DNA of 64,000 nt from UBA2199 sp964628035 (lineage in GTDB: Bacteria > Acidobacteriota > Aminicenantia > UBA2199). Positions 10,044-17,531 of the stretch are shown one piece after another. Position 1 is the first letter of the stretch; the number at the start of each line of letters is the position of its first letter. The notes under the pieces are model-generated. The model saw only the letters and a program-made list of their open reading frames with translations. It was not told the origin of the DNA and searched no databases. The DNA lies in the NCBI GenBank assembly GCA_964628035.1, contig CAZVPI010000013.1, forward strand, positions 1 through 64,000. The letters run 5' to 3'. A program made the translations under genes and the position numbers.

Positions 10044-12293
10044 ATGGCCAAATCCCGGATCCTGATCGTAGAGGATGAGGCGATCATCGCCTCGGTCATC
10101 GCCTCGGCGCTGCGCAAGTTCGACTACGAGGTGGTCGACATCCTCGACAACGGCCCCGACGCGGTGGCCGTCGCGCTGGAGAAGCGTCCTGACCTGCTGC
10201 TGATGGACATCCGCATCCACGGCGACATGGACGGCATCAGCGTCGTCGAGCAGGTGCAGCGCCAGGCTGATATCCCGGTCATCTACCTCACTGCCTACGC
10301 CGACGACTCCACCCTGGAACGGGCCAAGCGCACAAAGCCCTACGGCTACATCCCCAAACCCTTCCAGGAGATCGAGCTGCGCACCTCCATCGAAATGGCG
10401 CTGTACAAGCACGGCTTCGAACTGAAGTTGCGCGAGAGCGAAGCGCGCTTCCGCTCTCTGTTCGAGAACTCCCAGGACGTCATCTACATCAACGACCGCG
10501 ACGGAGCGATGACAGAGATGAATCCGGCCGGATTGGCGCTGTTCGGATTCACCCGCGAGGAGATCACTGGCGCCCAGGTGGATTTCCTGTATCAGGATCC
10601 CGCTGACCGACGCGCCTTCCTGGACGAGGTCCGCAAAAGGGAGCGGGTGAAGGACTACGAGATCCGCCTGCACAACAAGCAGGGCGAGCCCATCCTGGGA
10701 CTGGTCACGGCCAATGTCATGCGCGACTCGAACGGCGGCTTTTCCGGTATCCAGGGCATCATCCGCGACATCACCGAGAGGCGCAAGCGCGAGGAGACGC
10801 TACTTCTTCTGCAGACGGCCATTGACGCCTCCAGCGAGGCGGTGCTCATCACCGACAACCGGGGAGCGATCGTCTACGGCAATGCCGCGGTGGAGACCAT
10901 GACCGGCTATCCTCCCGTCGAGTACCTCGGCATGAACTTCAGCGAACTCGGCACCCGGATCGATTTTCCGGACGAGAAGATTCGCGAGATGTGGCAACGG
11001 ATCCAGGGCGGACACTCCTGGAGCGGCGAGTTCCTCAAGCGCCGTAAGGACGGTTCGATCTATCACCAGCGGACCATGATCTCGCCGGTGTGCACTGCCG
11101 ACGGCCCGCCCAGCCACTACGTGAGCATCGCCTCCGACATCACCCGCGAGAAGAAACTCGAGGAGCAGATGCTGCAGGCGGCCAAGATGGACTCACTGGG
11201 GATGCTGGCCAGCGGCATTGCCCACGATTTCAACAACTATCTGGCCATCATCAACGGCTACTCGGAGATGCTGCTTGCCGAGAACGAGGGCGGCAAGGAC
11301 GCCGAGAACCTGAAGATCATCCTGCAAACGGGGAAAAGCGCCTCCAAGCTGGTGTCCAAGATCCTGGGCTTCAGCCGCCGCCAGGCGCCGGCGCCCGCCG
11401 TCCTGGAGGTGAACGCACTTCTAGTCGAGTTGGAACGCATGCTGCGCCGGCTGTTGGGCGAACGCGTCGAATTCCGCCTCGACCTCGCCCCCGATGCCGG
11501 CCGCATCTTCATGGACCCAGGCCAGCTCGAGCAGGCGCTCATTAACCTGGTCATCAATGCCCGCGACGCGATGCCCCAGGGCGGCACGCTGCGGCTGGCC
11601 TCGGCGTTTGTCCGGCTCGACGAGCAGGCCACCGCCCAGCACCCAGGGCTGAGCGCCGGCGACTATGCGGAGATATGCGTCGCCGACAATGGCGTCGGCA
11701 TGGAGCCGCAGGTGCTGGCGCGCATCTTTGAGCCCTTCTTCACCACCAAGCCGGCCGGCGAGGGGACGGGGCTGGGCCTGGCCCTGGTGTTCGGCATCAT
11801 CCATCAGAACGGCGGCTCCGTGTGGGTCGACAGCAAGCCGGGGAAAGGGTCGACCTTCCACGTCCTGCTCCCGCAATCGTTCGGCAGAGAGATCAGCGAG
11901 CCGGAGCACCGTCCCGGACGTCGTTTTGACGGCCGCATGGTGCTGCTCATCGAGGACGAACCGAGCCTCCGCCAGTTTCTTCACGCCATCCTGGAGACGC
12001 TGGGCCTGCGGGTGTGTGAGGCTGGTGACGGCGAACTGGGGCTGAAGACCGCCGAAGGGATGCCTCATCTTGACCTGCTGTTCTGCGACGTTGTACTGCC
12101 CGGCCTCTCGGGCGTCGAGGTGGCCGAGCGCATCCGCAAAATCCATCCTCAGGCCGCCGTGATTCTCAGCTCGGGCCAGGGAGAAAATTACCTGAAGCGC
12201 GCCGGCCTCGACGTGGACAAGGTTCACTTCCTCCCCAAGCCCAGCTCGCGCCGGGCGATCGAGAAGGCGATCGCCGAGGCGCTGGGTGAATGA
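10044..12293 (+). CDS. Hybrid kinase REC-PAS-PAS-HisKA-HATPase-REC
   Basis: A 749-residue cytoplasmic hybrid kinase. The N-terminal receiver (about 4-120) has D55 in LLLMDIRIHG and Lys in YIPKPF, close to the receivers of PdtaR/HATPase-linked regulators. Two PAS domains follow at about 135-250 and 255-375. The phospho-His is in SGIAHDFNNYLAIINGY, and the ATPase motifs are NLVINARDAM, ADNGVGM and GTGLGLALV, which is an NtrB-like core. A C-terminal receiver (about 632-745) has FCDVVLPGLSG and FLPKPS. Receivers at both ends make it a natural node of a multistep phosphorelay. AGGAG lies 5 nt before the ATG, and the previous stop is 11 nt upstream, so it is cotranscribed with the preceding kinases. 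Confidence 0.93.
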   Translation: MAKSRILIVEDEAIIASVIASALRKFDYEVVDILDNGPDAVAVALEKRPDLLLMDIRIHGDMDGISVVEQVQRQADIPVIYLTAYADDSTLERAKRTKPYGYIPKPFQEIELRTSIEMALYKHGFELKLRESEARFRSLFENSQDVIYINDRDGAMTEMNPAGLALFGFTREEITGAQVDFLYQDPADRRAFLDEVRKRERVKDYEIRLHNKQGEPILGLVTANVMRDSNGGFSGIQGIIRDITERRKREETLLLLQTAIDASSEAVLITDNRGAIVYGNAAVETMTGYPPVEYLGMNFSELGTRIDFPDEKIREMWQRIQGGHSWSGEFLKRRKDGSIYHQRTMISPVCTADGPPSHYVSIASDITREKKLEEQMLQAAKMDSLGMLASGIAHDFNNYLAIINGYSEMLLAENEGGKDAENLKIILQTGKSASKLVSKILGFSRRQAPAPAVLEVNALLVELERMLRRLLGERVEFRLDLAPDAGRIFMDPGQLEQALINLVINARDAMPQGGTLRLASAFVRLDEQATAQHPGLSAGDYAEICVADNGVGMEPQVLARIFEPFFTTKPAGEGTGLGLALVFGIIHQNGGSVWVDSKPGKGSTFHVLLPQSFGREISEPEHRPGRRFDGRMVLLIEDEPSLRQFLHAILETLGLRVCEAGDGELGLKTAEGMPHLDLLFCDVVLPGLSGVEVAERIRKIHPQAAVILSSGQGENYLKRAGLDVDKVHFLPKPSSRRAIEKAIAEALGE

Positions 12294-12357
12294 CCGCGGC
12301 TCGGCCCATGGGTTCCCTAGCGCGTCCAGCCCAGCCACCTGGTCGGCCGGACGCCGA

Positions 12358-12864
12358 TCAGATCCCGGTCAGGCTGACCTCTTTTCCCATGATCCTGACG
12401 ATGCCGTAGGTGATCCCGGCCGTGACGCCGGCAGCCGGGACCCGGCCGCAGGAAATGACCAAGAAGCATGCCGGCGAGCTGCAACGGATCTGGCAACCGG
12501 GTACGTTCGAAGGCTTGGGCAGAGTGAAACGAGCCATCTGTCTCCGGGATGCTAGAATGATCAGTGCATCGACATGGTTCTCCTTGCCGCCCCAGTGGAT
12601 GCCGACGGCATTGGCGCCGGGCAGGATGTATCCGATCCGATGGGAGCCGTTATTCCCGGTCGCCTCCGACTGACAGATGCGACCGGATGCCGTCTCACGC
12701 AACAGTACGATGGCATCCGTCAACGGCCTCCTGCCGTCGTCCCCATTGACCAATCCGCTCAGTCTGCCGGGGCGGTCATCGTTGGGGGAGGCCGCGGATA
12801 CTCCGGCCAGGGAAAGCGCCAGAACGATCATGGCACCGGCCAACCGGCCTGCGGAACGATCCAT
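12358..12864 (-). CDS. Small secreted protein, carboxypeptidase-regulatory-like domain
   Basis: 168 residues with a Sec signal peptide (about 1-25, ending GVSAAS). A beta-rich stretch (RLSGLVNGDDGRRPLTDAIV, then GNNGSHRIGYILPGANAV) resembles carboxypeptidase-regulatory-like folds: SGxVxxxDGxPLxxAxV, then a step where small residues lead into the next strand. The last 30 residues are hydrophobic (AAGVTAGITYGIV) and may be a membrane anchor. A paired-Cys segment (CQIRCSSPAC) lies between. GGAG precedes the ATG by 9 nt. It follows pilT with a 31-bp gap, so it is the last gene of that operon. Function unknown; the link to pili is positional. Confidence 0.65.
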   Translation of the reverse strand: MDRSAGRLAGAMIVLALSLAGVSAASPNDDRPGRLSGLVNGDDGRRPLTDAIVLLRETASGRICQSEATGNNGSHRIGYILPGANAVGIHWGGKENHVDALIILASRRQMARFTLPKPSNVPGCQIRCSSPACFLVISCGRVPAAGVTAGITYGIVRIMGKEVSLTGI

Positions 12865-12895
12865 GCTTCATCTCCGCGGCCTTGTTCGATCTTCA

Positions 12896-14278
12896 TCAGG
12901 CGGCCAGCACGCCTCGCGAACGCAGGCGCGCCTTCAGCGCTTCGCGGTCGATGGCCTTGGACAGCGCCTCATCGACGGTCACCCCGCCCTTCTCGACCAG
13001 GTCGGCCAGCGATTCGTTCATCATGAGGTTGCCCAGCGCCTTGCCGGTCTGCATCATGGCCGGGATCTGGAACGTCTTGCCCTCGCGGATCAGGTTGGCC
13101 ACGGCGGCATTGACCACCATCACCTCGTAGGCCGCCGCCCGGCCGCCCGCCTCCCTGCGGCACAGCATCTGCGAGACGACGCCGACCAGGGCGTCGGCCA
13201 GCATGGTGCGGATCTGATTCTGCTGGTCGGCGGGGAACTGGTCGATGATGCGGTCGACGGTGCCGCAGGCGGTCGATGTGTGCAGCGTGCCCAGTACCAG
13301 GTGGCCGGTCACGGCCATCTCCACGGCGATGGCGATGGTCTCCAGGTCACGCATCTCGCCTACCAAGATGACGTCGGGGTCTTCGCGCAGGGCGGCGCGC
13401 AGCGCCTTCTTGAACGATACGGTGTGCGTGCCCACCTCGCGCTGGTTGACCAGCGAGCGCTTGTTGGCATGGATGAACTCCACCGGGTCCTCGACGGTGA
13501 TGATGTGGCCGGCGCGCGTCTCGTTGATATGGTCGATCAGCGCCGCCAGGGTGGTCGACTTGCCCGAGCCGGTCGGCCCGGTGACCAGGATCAGCCCCTT
13601 GGGCAGCCGGCAGAGGTCAAGCACGGCCTGGGGGACGTTCAGATCGGCGGCCGGCACGATGCGCGAGGGGATGACGCGCAGCACGGCGCCCAGGCCGCGC
13701 TGGTCGCGGAAGACGTTGACGCGGAAGCGCGCCAGCCCGGCGACCTCGTGGGCGAAGTCGGTGTCTTGCGCCGTGGCGAACTCCTGGCGGTTGCGTTCGG
13801 GCATGACGGCCCAGATCTGCTCGCGCAGCCAGGCCTCGTTCACCGCGGGCAATCCGGCCATCGGCGTCATGTCGCCGTCGATGCGCAGCACCGGCGCCGC
13901 ACCGCAGGTCAGGTGCAAATCCGACGCCCGGCTCTCGACCATGGCCCGCAGCAGTCGCTCCAGGCCATGCAGCTCGGCCGATGCCGGCATCCGCGGGATC
14001 AGCGCCTCGGGGAGGGCCGATGCGATCTGCAGGCGGATGCGGCCGTCCTCATTGGAGCGGCCGATCTCCTGGCCCATGTAGGTCAGCCACTCCTTGCCGG
14101 CGAAGACCTCCTCCAGTTCGGAGTCGATCTTGCGGATGAGGTCGTCGTTCAGCGGCGTCCGCATCAGGTAGCCCTTTCGGGCTTCGCGCCAGATGAAGGG
14201 CGGCTCGTCGCTGCCGATGATGAGGTGCTCGCCTTTGTACTTCACCAGGGCTTCCAGGAGCTGGCGGGCGGAGTTCAC
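12896..14278 (-). CDS. pilT: Type IV pilus retraction ATPase PilT, N-terminally extended
   Basis: A hexameric secretion-type ATPase that powers pilus retraction at the inner membrane. It has Walker A GPTGSGKST (about 234-242), an Asp-box region TVEDPVEFIH, Walker B DVILVGEMRD (about 302-311), a His box GHLVLGTLHT and an AIRNLIRE-like motif AVANLIREG. At 460 residues it is about 110 longer than classical PilT. Residues 5-90 look like a decayed second copy of the usual N-terminal domain: LLEALVKYKGEHLIIGSDEP against LLRAMVESRASDLHLTCGAAP. The start overlaps the preceding stop as ATGA. PilT rather than PilB is favoured by length and by the absence of a PilB Cys cluster. Confidence 0.92.
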   Translation of the reverse strand: MNSARQLLEALVKYKGEHLIIGSDEPPFIWREARKGYLMRTPLNDDLIRKIDSELEEVFAGKEWLTYMGQEIGRSNEDGRIRLQIASALPEALIPRMPASAELHGLERLLRAMVESRASDLHLTCGAAPVLRIDGDMTPMAGLPAVNEAWLREQIWAVMPERNRQEFATAQDTDFAHEVAGLARFRVNVFRDQRGLGAVLRVIPSRIVPAADLNVPQAVLDLCRLPKGLILVTGPTGSGKSTTLAALIDHINETRAGHIITVEDPVEFIHANKRSLVNQREVGTHTVSFKKALRAALREDPDVILVGEMRDLETIAIAVEMAVTGHLVLGTLHTSTACGTVDRIIDQFPADQQNQIRTMLADALVGVVSQMLCRREAGGRAAAYEVMVVNAAVANLIREGKTFQIPAMMQTGKALGNLMMNESLADLVEKGGVTVDEALSKAIDREALKARLRSRGVLAA

Positions 14279-14781
14279 AGGCCCTCCACGCGCGCGATGA
14301 AGCGCTTGTTGACGAGCACACGGAAGTGGTTTTCGTCGAGGAAGACCGCGAAACGCCCGGGCTCGTTCAGCAGATCGATGGGCCGCGCACGCCAGGCATG
14401 GCTCGGTCCGCAGGCATGAAGTACCTGCGAGCCACCGTTCTCCAGGACCAGGCGCAGTGGTTTCCCCGCGCCCTCGCCGACCGGCGCTGCTTCGCGCACC
14501 ATCATCACCTGGTTCACGTGGACGATGAGAAACTCGCCGCTGGCCTTCTCGCGCAGCGGCAGGAACGCGTTCTGCGAGTCCAGGTACTCGGCAAGGCTCT
14601 CCTCGCCATGGCGCTGGGGCGAATAGTAGCTGAGGAAGAAAACGCAGGCCCGCGGCCGCTTATCGTCGAACAGGAAAGTCACCTCGGCTTCGACCTCACG
14701 CTTGGGGACACGCAGCTCGTTGTCCTGGTTCAGCTCTGTTCTCGGCCCCGTCTCGACCGCCAGATTCTGCAGCAGCTTCAT
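14275..14781 (-). CDS. Conserved-looking protein of unknown function, coupled to pilT
   Basis: 168 residues, no signal peptide or membrane helix. It is predicted mixed alpha/beta and I do not recognise the family. The start at 14781 is chosen because AGGAGG lies 6 nt upstream; a longer GTG/ATG start at 14811/14808 overlaps the previous stop but has a worse-spaced ribosome site. Its stop overlaps the pilT start (ATGA), so the two are translationally coupled. It contains a segment FLFDDKRPRACVFFLSYY and a C-terminal strand pair FAVFLDENHFRVLVNKRFIA. Position between an exported protein and PilT suggests an accessory or adaptor protein, which is inference. Confidence 0.75.
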   Translation of the reverse strand: MKLLQNLAVETGPRTELNQDNELRVPKREVEAEVTFLFDDKRPRACVFFLSYYSPQRHGEESLAEYLDSQNAFLPLREKASGEFLIVHVNQVMMVREAAPVGEGAGKPLRLVLENGGSQVLHACGPSHAWRARPIDLLNEPGRFAVFLDENHFRVLVNKRFIARVEGL

Positions 14782-14807
14782 CTTGCCCTCCTGCGCTTGG
14801 GGGATCA

Positions 14808-15623
14808 TCACTCCGAGGCAACCAGGGCGTAAGCCTCGGCCTCCTTCCAGTACTTGTCATAGGACTGGAACTTGGCCAGGGTCAGATCGTTGACCAAGCC
14901 GAGCGCCTGGGCGCGGAAACCTCGGAACGACAGCAGCTTCGTCCGTCCTTCCTCGCGGCGATGATTCTTGAGGAACGGTTCAGGGGAGACGGACATCAGC
15001 TGCAGACTCTGCAGCACATGCACCATCTCGTGGTTGAACACGCAGTCGGGCTTGCCGGCGACCACGGTGGGGAACATGCCGATGGCCCAGCCGCGCACAC
15101 CTTCGGCCAGCGGCTCGTCGGCCTCGAAGCCCAGGATGCCGCCGCGCAGCTTGACGCGGTCAGCTTTGGCCAAGGAAAGCGCGATGCTGAGCGCGTCGCG
15201 GGGCGACACGGAGAAGTTCAGCAGCGCATGCGGCCGCCGGGCCAGGGGGGTGGCCAGCTCGACGCGCACCAGCGGCAGGGCGACGCCGATGTAGGAAAGG
15301 GGCCCTTCGCCCGACGCCACATTCTCGGCCACCGATGCCGAGAGGTTGGCCAGCAGCACGCCGCCAAAGGTGCTTCCAGAGGCGACCATCTTTTTGGCCT
15401 GGTAGAAGCCATAGCCCGAGGCCGCCCCGAAAGCCAGCATCCTGGCGGCATCCCGGATATTGCGCACCTTGCCCTGGAGCAAACCGCTCGCCAACGTGCT
15501 CACGCTGCTGCCGATCACATTGCCCAGGGCAACGGTCTTCTCGGCCACCGCCTCAGCCCTGGCCACGGGAATGAAAACAAACATCGTCATTAGGATTACT
15601 ATCGCCCATGCCCTCTTCTTCAT
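14808..15623 (-). CDS. Secreted protein with HExxH zincin motif
   Basis: 271 residues starting MKKRAWAIVILMTMFVF with a clear signal peptide cleaved near ARA (residue 23). The ATG at 15623 has GAGGAGG about 7 nt upstream. The motif NHEMVHVLQ (H198-E199-M200-V201-H202) fits the zinc-binding HExxH of metallopeptidases; a possible third ligand cannot be assigned. The central part is Ala/Gly/Ser-rich (LANLSASVAENVASGEG) and may be membrane-associated. It is the first gene of the operon that continues to pilT, 34 nt behind a sigma-54-type promoter. It could be a peptidase acting on pilus or envelope proteins, or a catalytically dead relative. Family not recognised. Confidence 0.75.
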   Translation of the reverse strand: MKKRAWAIVILMTMFVFIPVARAEAVAEKTVALGNVIGSSVSTLASGLLQGKVRNIRDAARMLAFGAASGYGFYQAKKMVASGSTFGGVLLANLSASVAENVASGEGPLSYIGVALPLVRVELATPLARRPHALLNFSVSPRDALSIALSLAKADRVKLRGGILGFEADEPLAEGVRGWAIGMFPTVVAGKPDCVFNHEMVHVLQSLQLMSVSPEPFLKNHRREEGRTKLLSFRGFRAQALGLVNDLTLAKFQSYDKYWKEAEAYALVASE

Positions 15624-15656
15624 CGCTGACCTCCTCAGGTTTGTCATGCCTGGAGG

Positions 15657-15672
15657 TGCAGAGGCAGTGCCA
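15657..15672 (-). promoter_or_regulatory. Sigma-54 type promoter for the HExxH-pilT operon
   Basis: On the - strand the site reads TGGCAC-N5-CTGCA, against the consensus TGGCAC-N5-TTGCW. The -24 element is perfect, and GG and GC are correctly spaced. There is one mismatch at the first T of the -12 element. Expected transcription start is about 15646, giving a leader of about 22 nt before the ATG at 15623. The -24 half overlaps a perfect 14-bp palindrome (15667-15680). Confidence 0.7.
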
Positions 15673-15866
15673 ATTGGCACGATAGCTAAAAAGGCCCTGT
15701 TGAAGGCATTTCCCGTGAATTTGCCAAGAAAGGGCTTCTAGGGCGGGCAAGAGACCCAGGTTGCAGGGCCAGAAAATTTCTCTGCGCAGACTACCTATAA
15801 AACAAAAACTATTTGCATTCTGCAACTTTTGTCTTTTGGAAACGAATATCTCAGGGGCTGGCAGAT

Positions 15867-15893
15867 GTCGAAACGCAAAGAGTAAGTTTCGAC
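15867..15893. promoter_or_regulatory. Inverted repeat, candidate activator (UAS) site
   Basis: Perfect 8-bp arms GTCGAAAC and GTTTCGAC separated by 11 bp, immediately after the stop of the sigma-54 activator gene and about 200 bp upstream of the sigma-54 promoter. The distance and dyad form suit an enhancer-type binding site. It has no T-run, so a terminator is less likely. Assigning it to the neighbouring regulator is inference. Confidence 0.4.
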
Positions 15894-15894
15894 T

Positions 15895-17316
15895 TCAGGC
15901 CTTCTTCTTGCCGCGTACCAAGCGCTTGTTGAGGGCCTGGCGGGTGATGCCCAGGAGCTGGGCGGCAATTCCCTGGTTGCCCTTTGCCTGCTCCAGCGCC
16001 CGTCGCACCAGGAATTCCTCGGCCTGCTTCAGGGTCGGCTGGCTGGCGAGGAAGGCATCGGGGGCAAGATCGGCGCCAGGGGTCCCCCCGGGGGATGTCC
16101 GGCTGGCCAGCCGGTCGCCAACGACGGCACGGAAGCTCTCCATGGATAGAACGCCGCTACGGTGGCGGGAAACAGCATCGGCAACCATGGTCTGCAGCTC
16201 GCGGACATTCCCCGGAAAATCGTAGGCGGACAGCAACCCCAGAAGTTCGGGGGGGGGGGTTGGCACGCGCTTACGCAGCAGGCGGGCCGACTCCTGGAGG
16301 AAATGGCCCAGCAGCAAGGGGAGATCCTCCCTGCGCTCGCGCAAAGGCGGCACCGCGATAACGTGGGTGTTGAGGCGGAAATAGAGATCGTTGCGGAAGG
16401 CCCCCTGCTCGACCCGGCGTCGGAGATCATGGTTGGTCGAGCAAATGAGGCGCGCATTGGTCTTCCTCGGCTGATCCATGCCCAGTGTGTAATACTCCTT
16501 CTCTTGGATCAGGCGTAGGAGCTTGACCTGCGAGGTCGGGCTCAAGTCGCCGATCTCGTCGAGGAAAAGCGTCCCGTCCTGGGCCTGGGAGATCAGGCCC
16601 TCGCGGCTGCTTTCGGCTCCGGTGAAGGCCCCCTTTTTATGCCCGAACAGGGTGTCGGAAAACATGTTGTCATCGAGGCCGGCGACGTTCACGGCGACGA
16701 AGGGCCGCGCCGGGTCGCCGGCGAGGTGGATGGCGCGGGCGATCAGCTCCTTGCCGGTTCCGGTCTCGCCGGTGATCAGCGCCGGGAAAGGCGAAGCGGC
16801 GATGACCTCGACGTACTTGAACAGGGCCAGCATCCTGCGGCTGCCGGCGACCAGGTGGGCGAAGGCGCCGGGCTTGGCCAAGCCGTCGGCCAGGAGGTGG
16901 CGGGTCAACATTGACACCTGGTCCTGCAGCCGGGCGATTTCCAGCATCCGCTGCAGACTGGAGACCAGGCGGCTGCGCTCCACCGGTTTGACCAGGTAGT
17001 CGGAGGCCCCCAGTTTCATGCAGTCGACTGCGGTCCCGATGTCGTCAACGCCGGTGACCATGAGGACGGGCACCTCGGGGAATTCCTGTTTGACCTGGGC
17101 CAGCAGGTCCCGGCCGGAGAGGAACGGCATGTTCACGTCGGCAAGAACAGCCTGCACCCGGTTTTCGCGAAGGAACGGCAGCACGCGGCGGCTGTCGTCC
17201 AGGGTGACAAGCGGCTCGATGCCGGCCGCGCGCAACATGCCTCCATACAAGAGCAGGACTTGGGTCTCGTCGTCGACCAGCAGCACCGGCAACTGGTCGC
17301 TTCGTTTCTCTTCCAT
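15895..17316 (-). CDS. Sigma-54-dependent response regulator (NtrC/PilR type)
   Basis: 473 residues: a receiver (D60 in VLADVNMPF, Lys in SDYLVKPV), a sigma-54-interacting AAA+ ATPase with Walker A GETGTGKE (183-190), the sigma-54 contact loop GAFTGA (229-234) and Walker B TLFLDEIG. A C-terminal Fis-type helix-turn-helix follows (GNQGIAAQLLGITRQALNKR). It should activate sigma-54 promoters when phosphorylated. The start at 17316 is chosen over the upstream in-frame ATG at 17334 because that ATG overlaps the -10 box and GGGAG precedes the 17316 ATG. An 11-bp G tract (16249-16259, C on the coding strand) encodes Pro-Pro-Pro in the ATPase lid. It lies directly upstream of the pilT operon and divergent to a sensor kinase. 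Confidence 0.93.
   Translation of the reverse strand: MEEKRSDQLPVLLVDDETQVLLLYGGMLRAAGIEPLVTLDDSRRVLPFLRENRVQAVLADVNMPFLSGRDLLAQVKQEFPEVPVLMVTGVDDIGTAVDCMKLGASDYLVKPVERSRLVSSLQRMLEIARLQDQVSMLTRHLLADGLAKPGAFAHLVAGSRRMLALFKYVEVIAASPFPALITGETGTGKELIARAIHLAGDPARPFVAVNVAGLDDNMFSDTLFGHKKGAFTGAESSREGLISQAQDGTLFLDEIGDLSPTSQVKLLRLIQEKEYYTLGMDQPRKTNARLICSTNHDLRRRVEQGAFRNDLYFRLNTHVIAVPPLRERREDLPLLLGHFLQESARLLRKRVPTPPPELLGLLSAYDFPGNVRELQTMVADAVSRHRSGVLSMESFRAVVGDRLASRTSPGGTPGADLAPDAFLASQPTLKQAEEFLVRRALEQAKGNQGIAAQLLGITRQALNKRLVRGKKKA
16249..16259. repeat. Homopolymer of 11 G inside a coding gene
   Basis: Eleven consecutive G on the + strand (C in the gene's sense strand) at about codon 353 of the sigma-54 activator. 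Slippage by one base would remove the DNA-binding end of the protein. Confidence 0.9.
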
Positions 17317-17332
17317 ATCAACTCCCGTTGCC

Positions 17333-17361
17333 ATGATACTTTTTTGCCGGGCCGCTGTCAA
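17333..17361 (-). promoter_or_regulatory. Sigma-70 type promoter of the sigma-54 activator gene
   Basis: TTGACA (17356-17361), 17-bp spacer, TATCAT (17333-17338). The -10 box covers part of the in-frame ATG at 17334, so translation must begin at 17316 with a leader of about 10 nt. Confidence 0.7.
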
Positions 17362-17486
17362 ACGCCCCTTATCTATGCCAAAGACGGGATCCCGGAACAA
17401 TGCGCCGGTCTATGAGTGGGGAAAAAGCACATGTGCGTTTCGCATCCCCCCGAGGCCGGCCGCCGTGATCTCCCTGGTAAAAAGGT

Positions 17487-17516
17487 TGACTTAGCCGCAA
17501 GGGCAATGATATTCTG
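17487..17516 (+). promoter_or_regulatory. Sigma-70 type promoter of the 5TM sensor kinase
   Basis: TTGACT, 18-bp spacer, TATTCT; the -10 ends 15 nt before the ATG at 17532. Divergent from the promoter of the sigma-54 activator gene. Confidence 0.55.
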
Positions 17517-17531
17517 TGTATTGGGGCGTGA

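Noticed and set aside
12677..14419. 580-codon + strand ORF opposite pilT
   Set aside because: Shadow of pilT: no recognisable domain, and the other strand encodes a complete ATPase. Similar long antisense ORFs opposite ftsZ/ftsA (38571-40988), nrdJ (51861-54113) and valS (55523-58039) were dropped for the same reason; they are an effect of high GC.
15667..15687. Sigma-54 promoter on the + strand using the same palindrome
   Set aside because: The -12 GC would be 3 bp too close to the -24 GG, and there is no gene on the + strand behind it.
15867..15893. Terminator for the sigma-54 activator gene
   Set aside because: The stem is 8 bp but no T-run follows on the - strand; kept as a possible binding site instead.
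17332..17334. Upstream ATG as start of the sigma-54 activator
   Set aside because: It overlaps the TATCAT -10 box; GGGAG favours the ATG at 17316.
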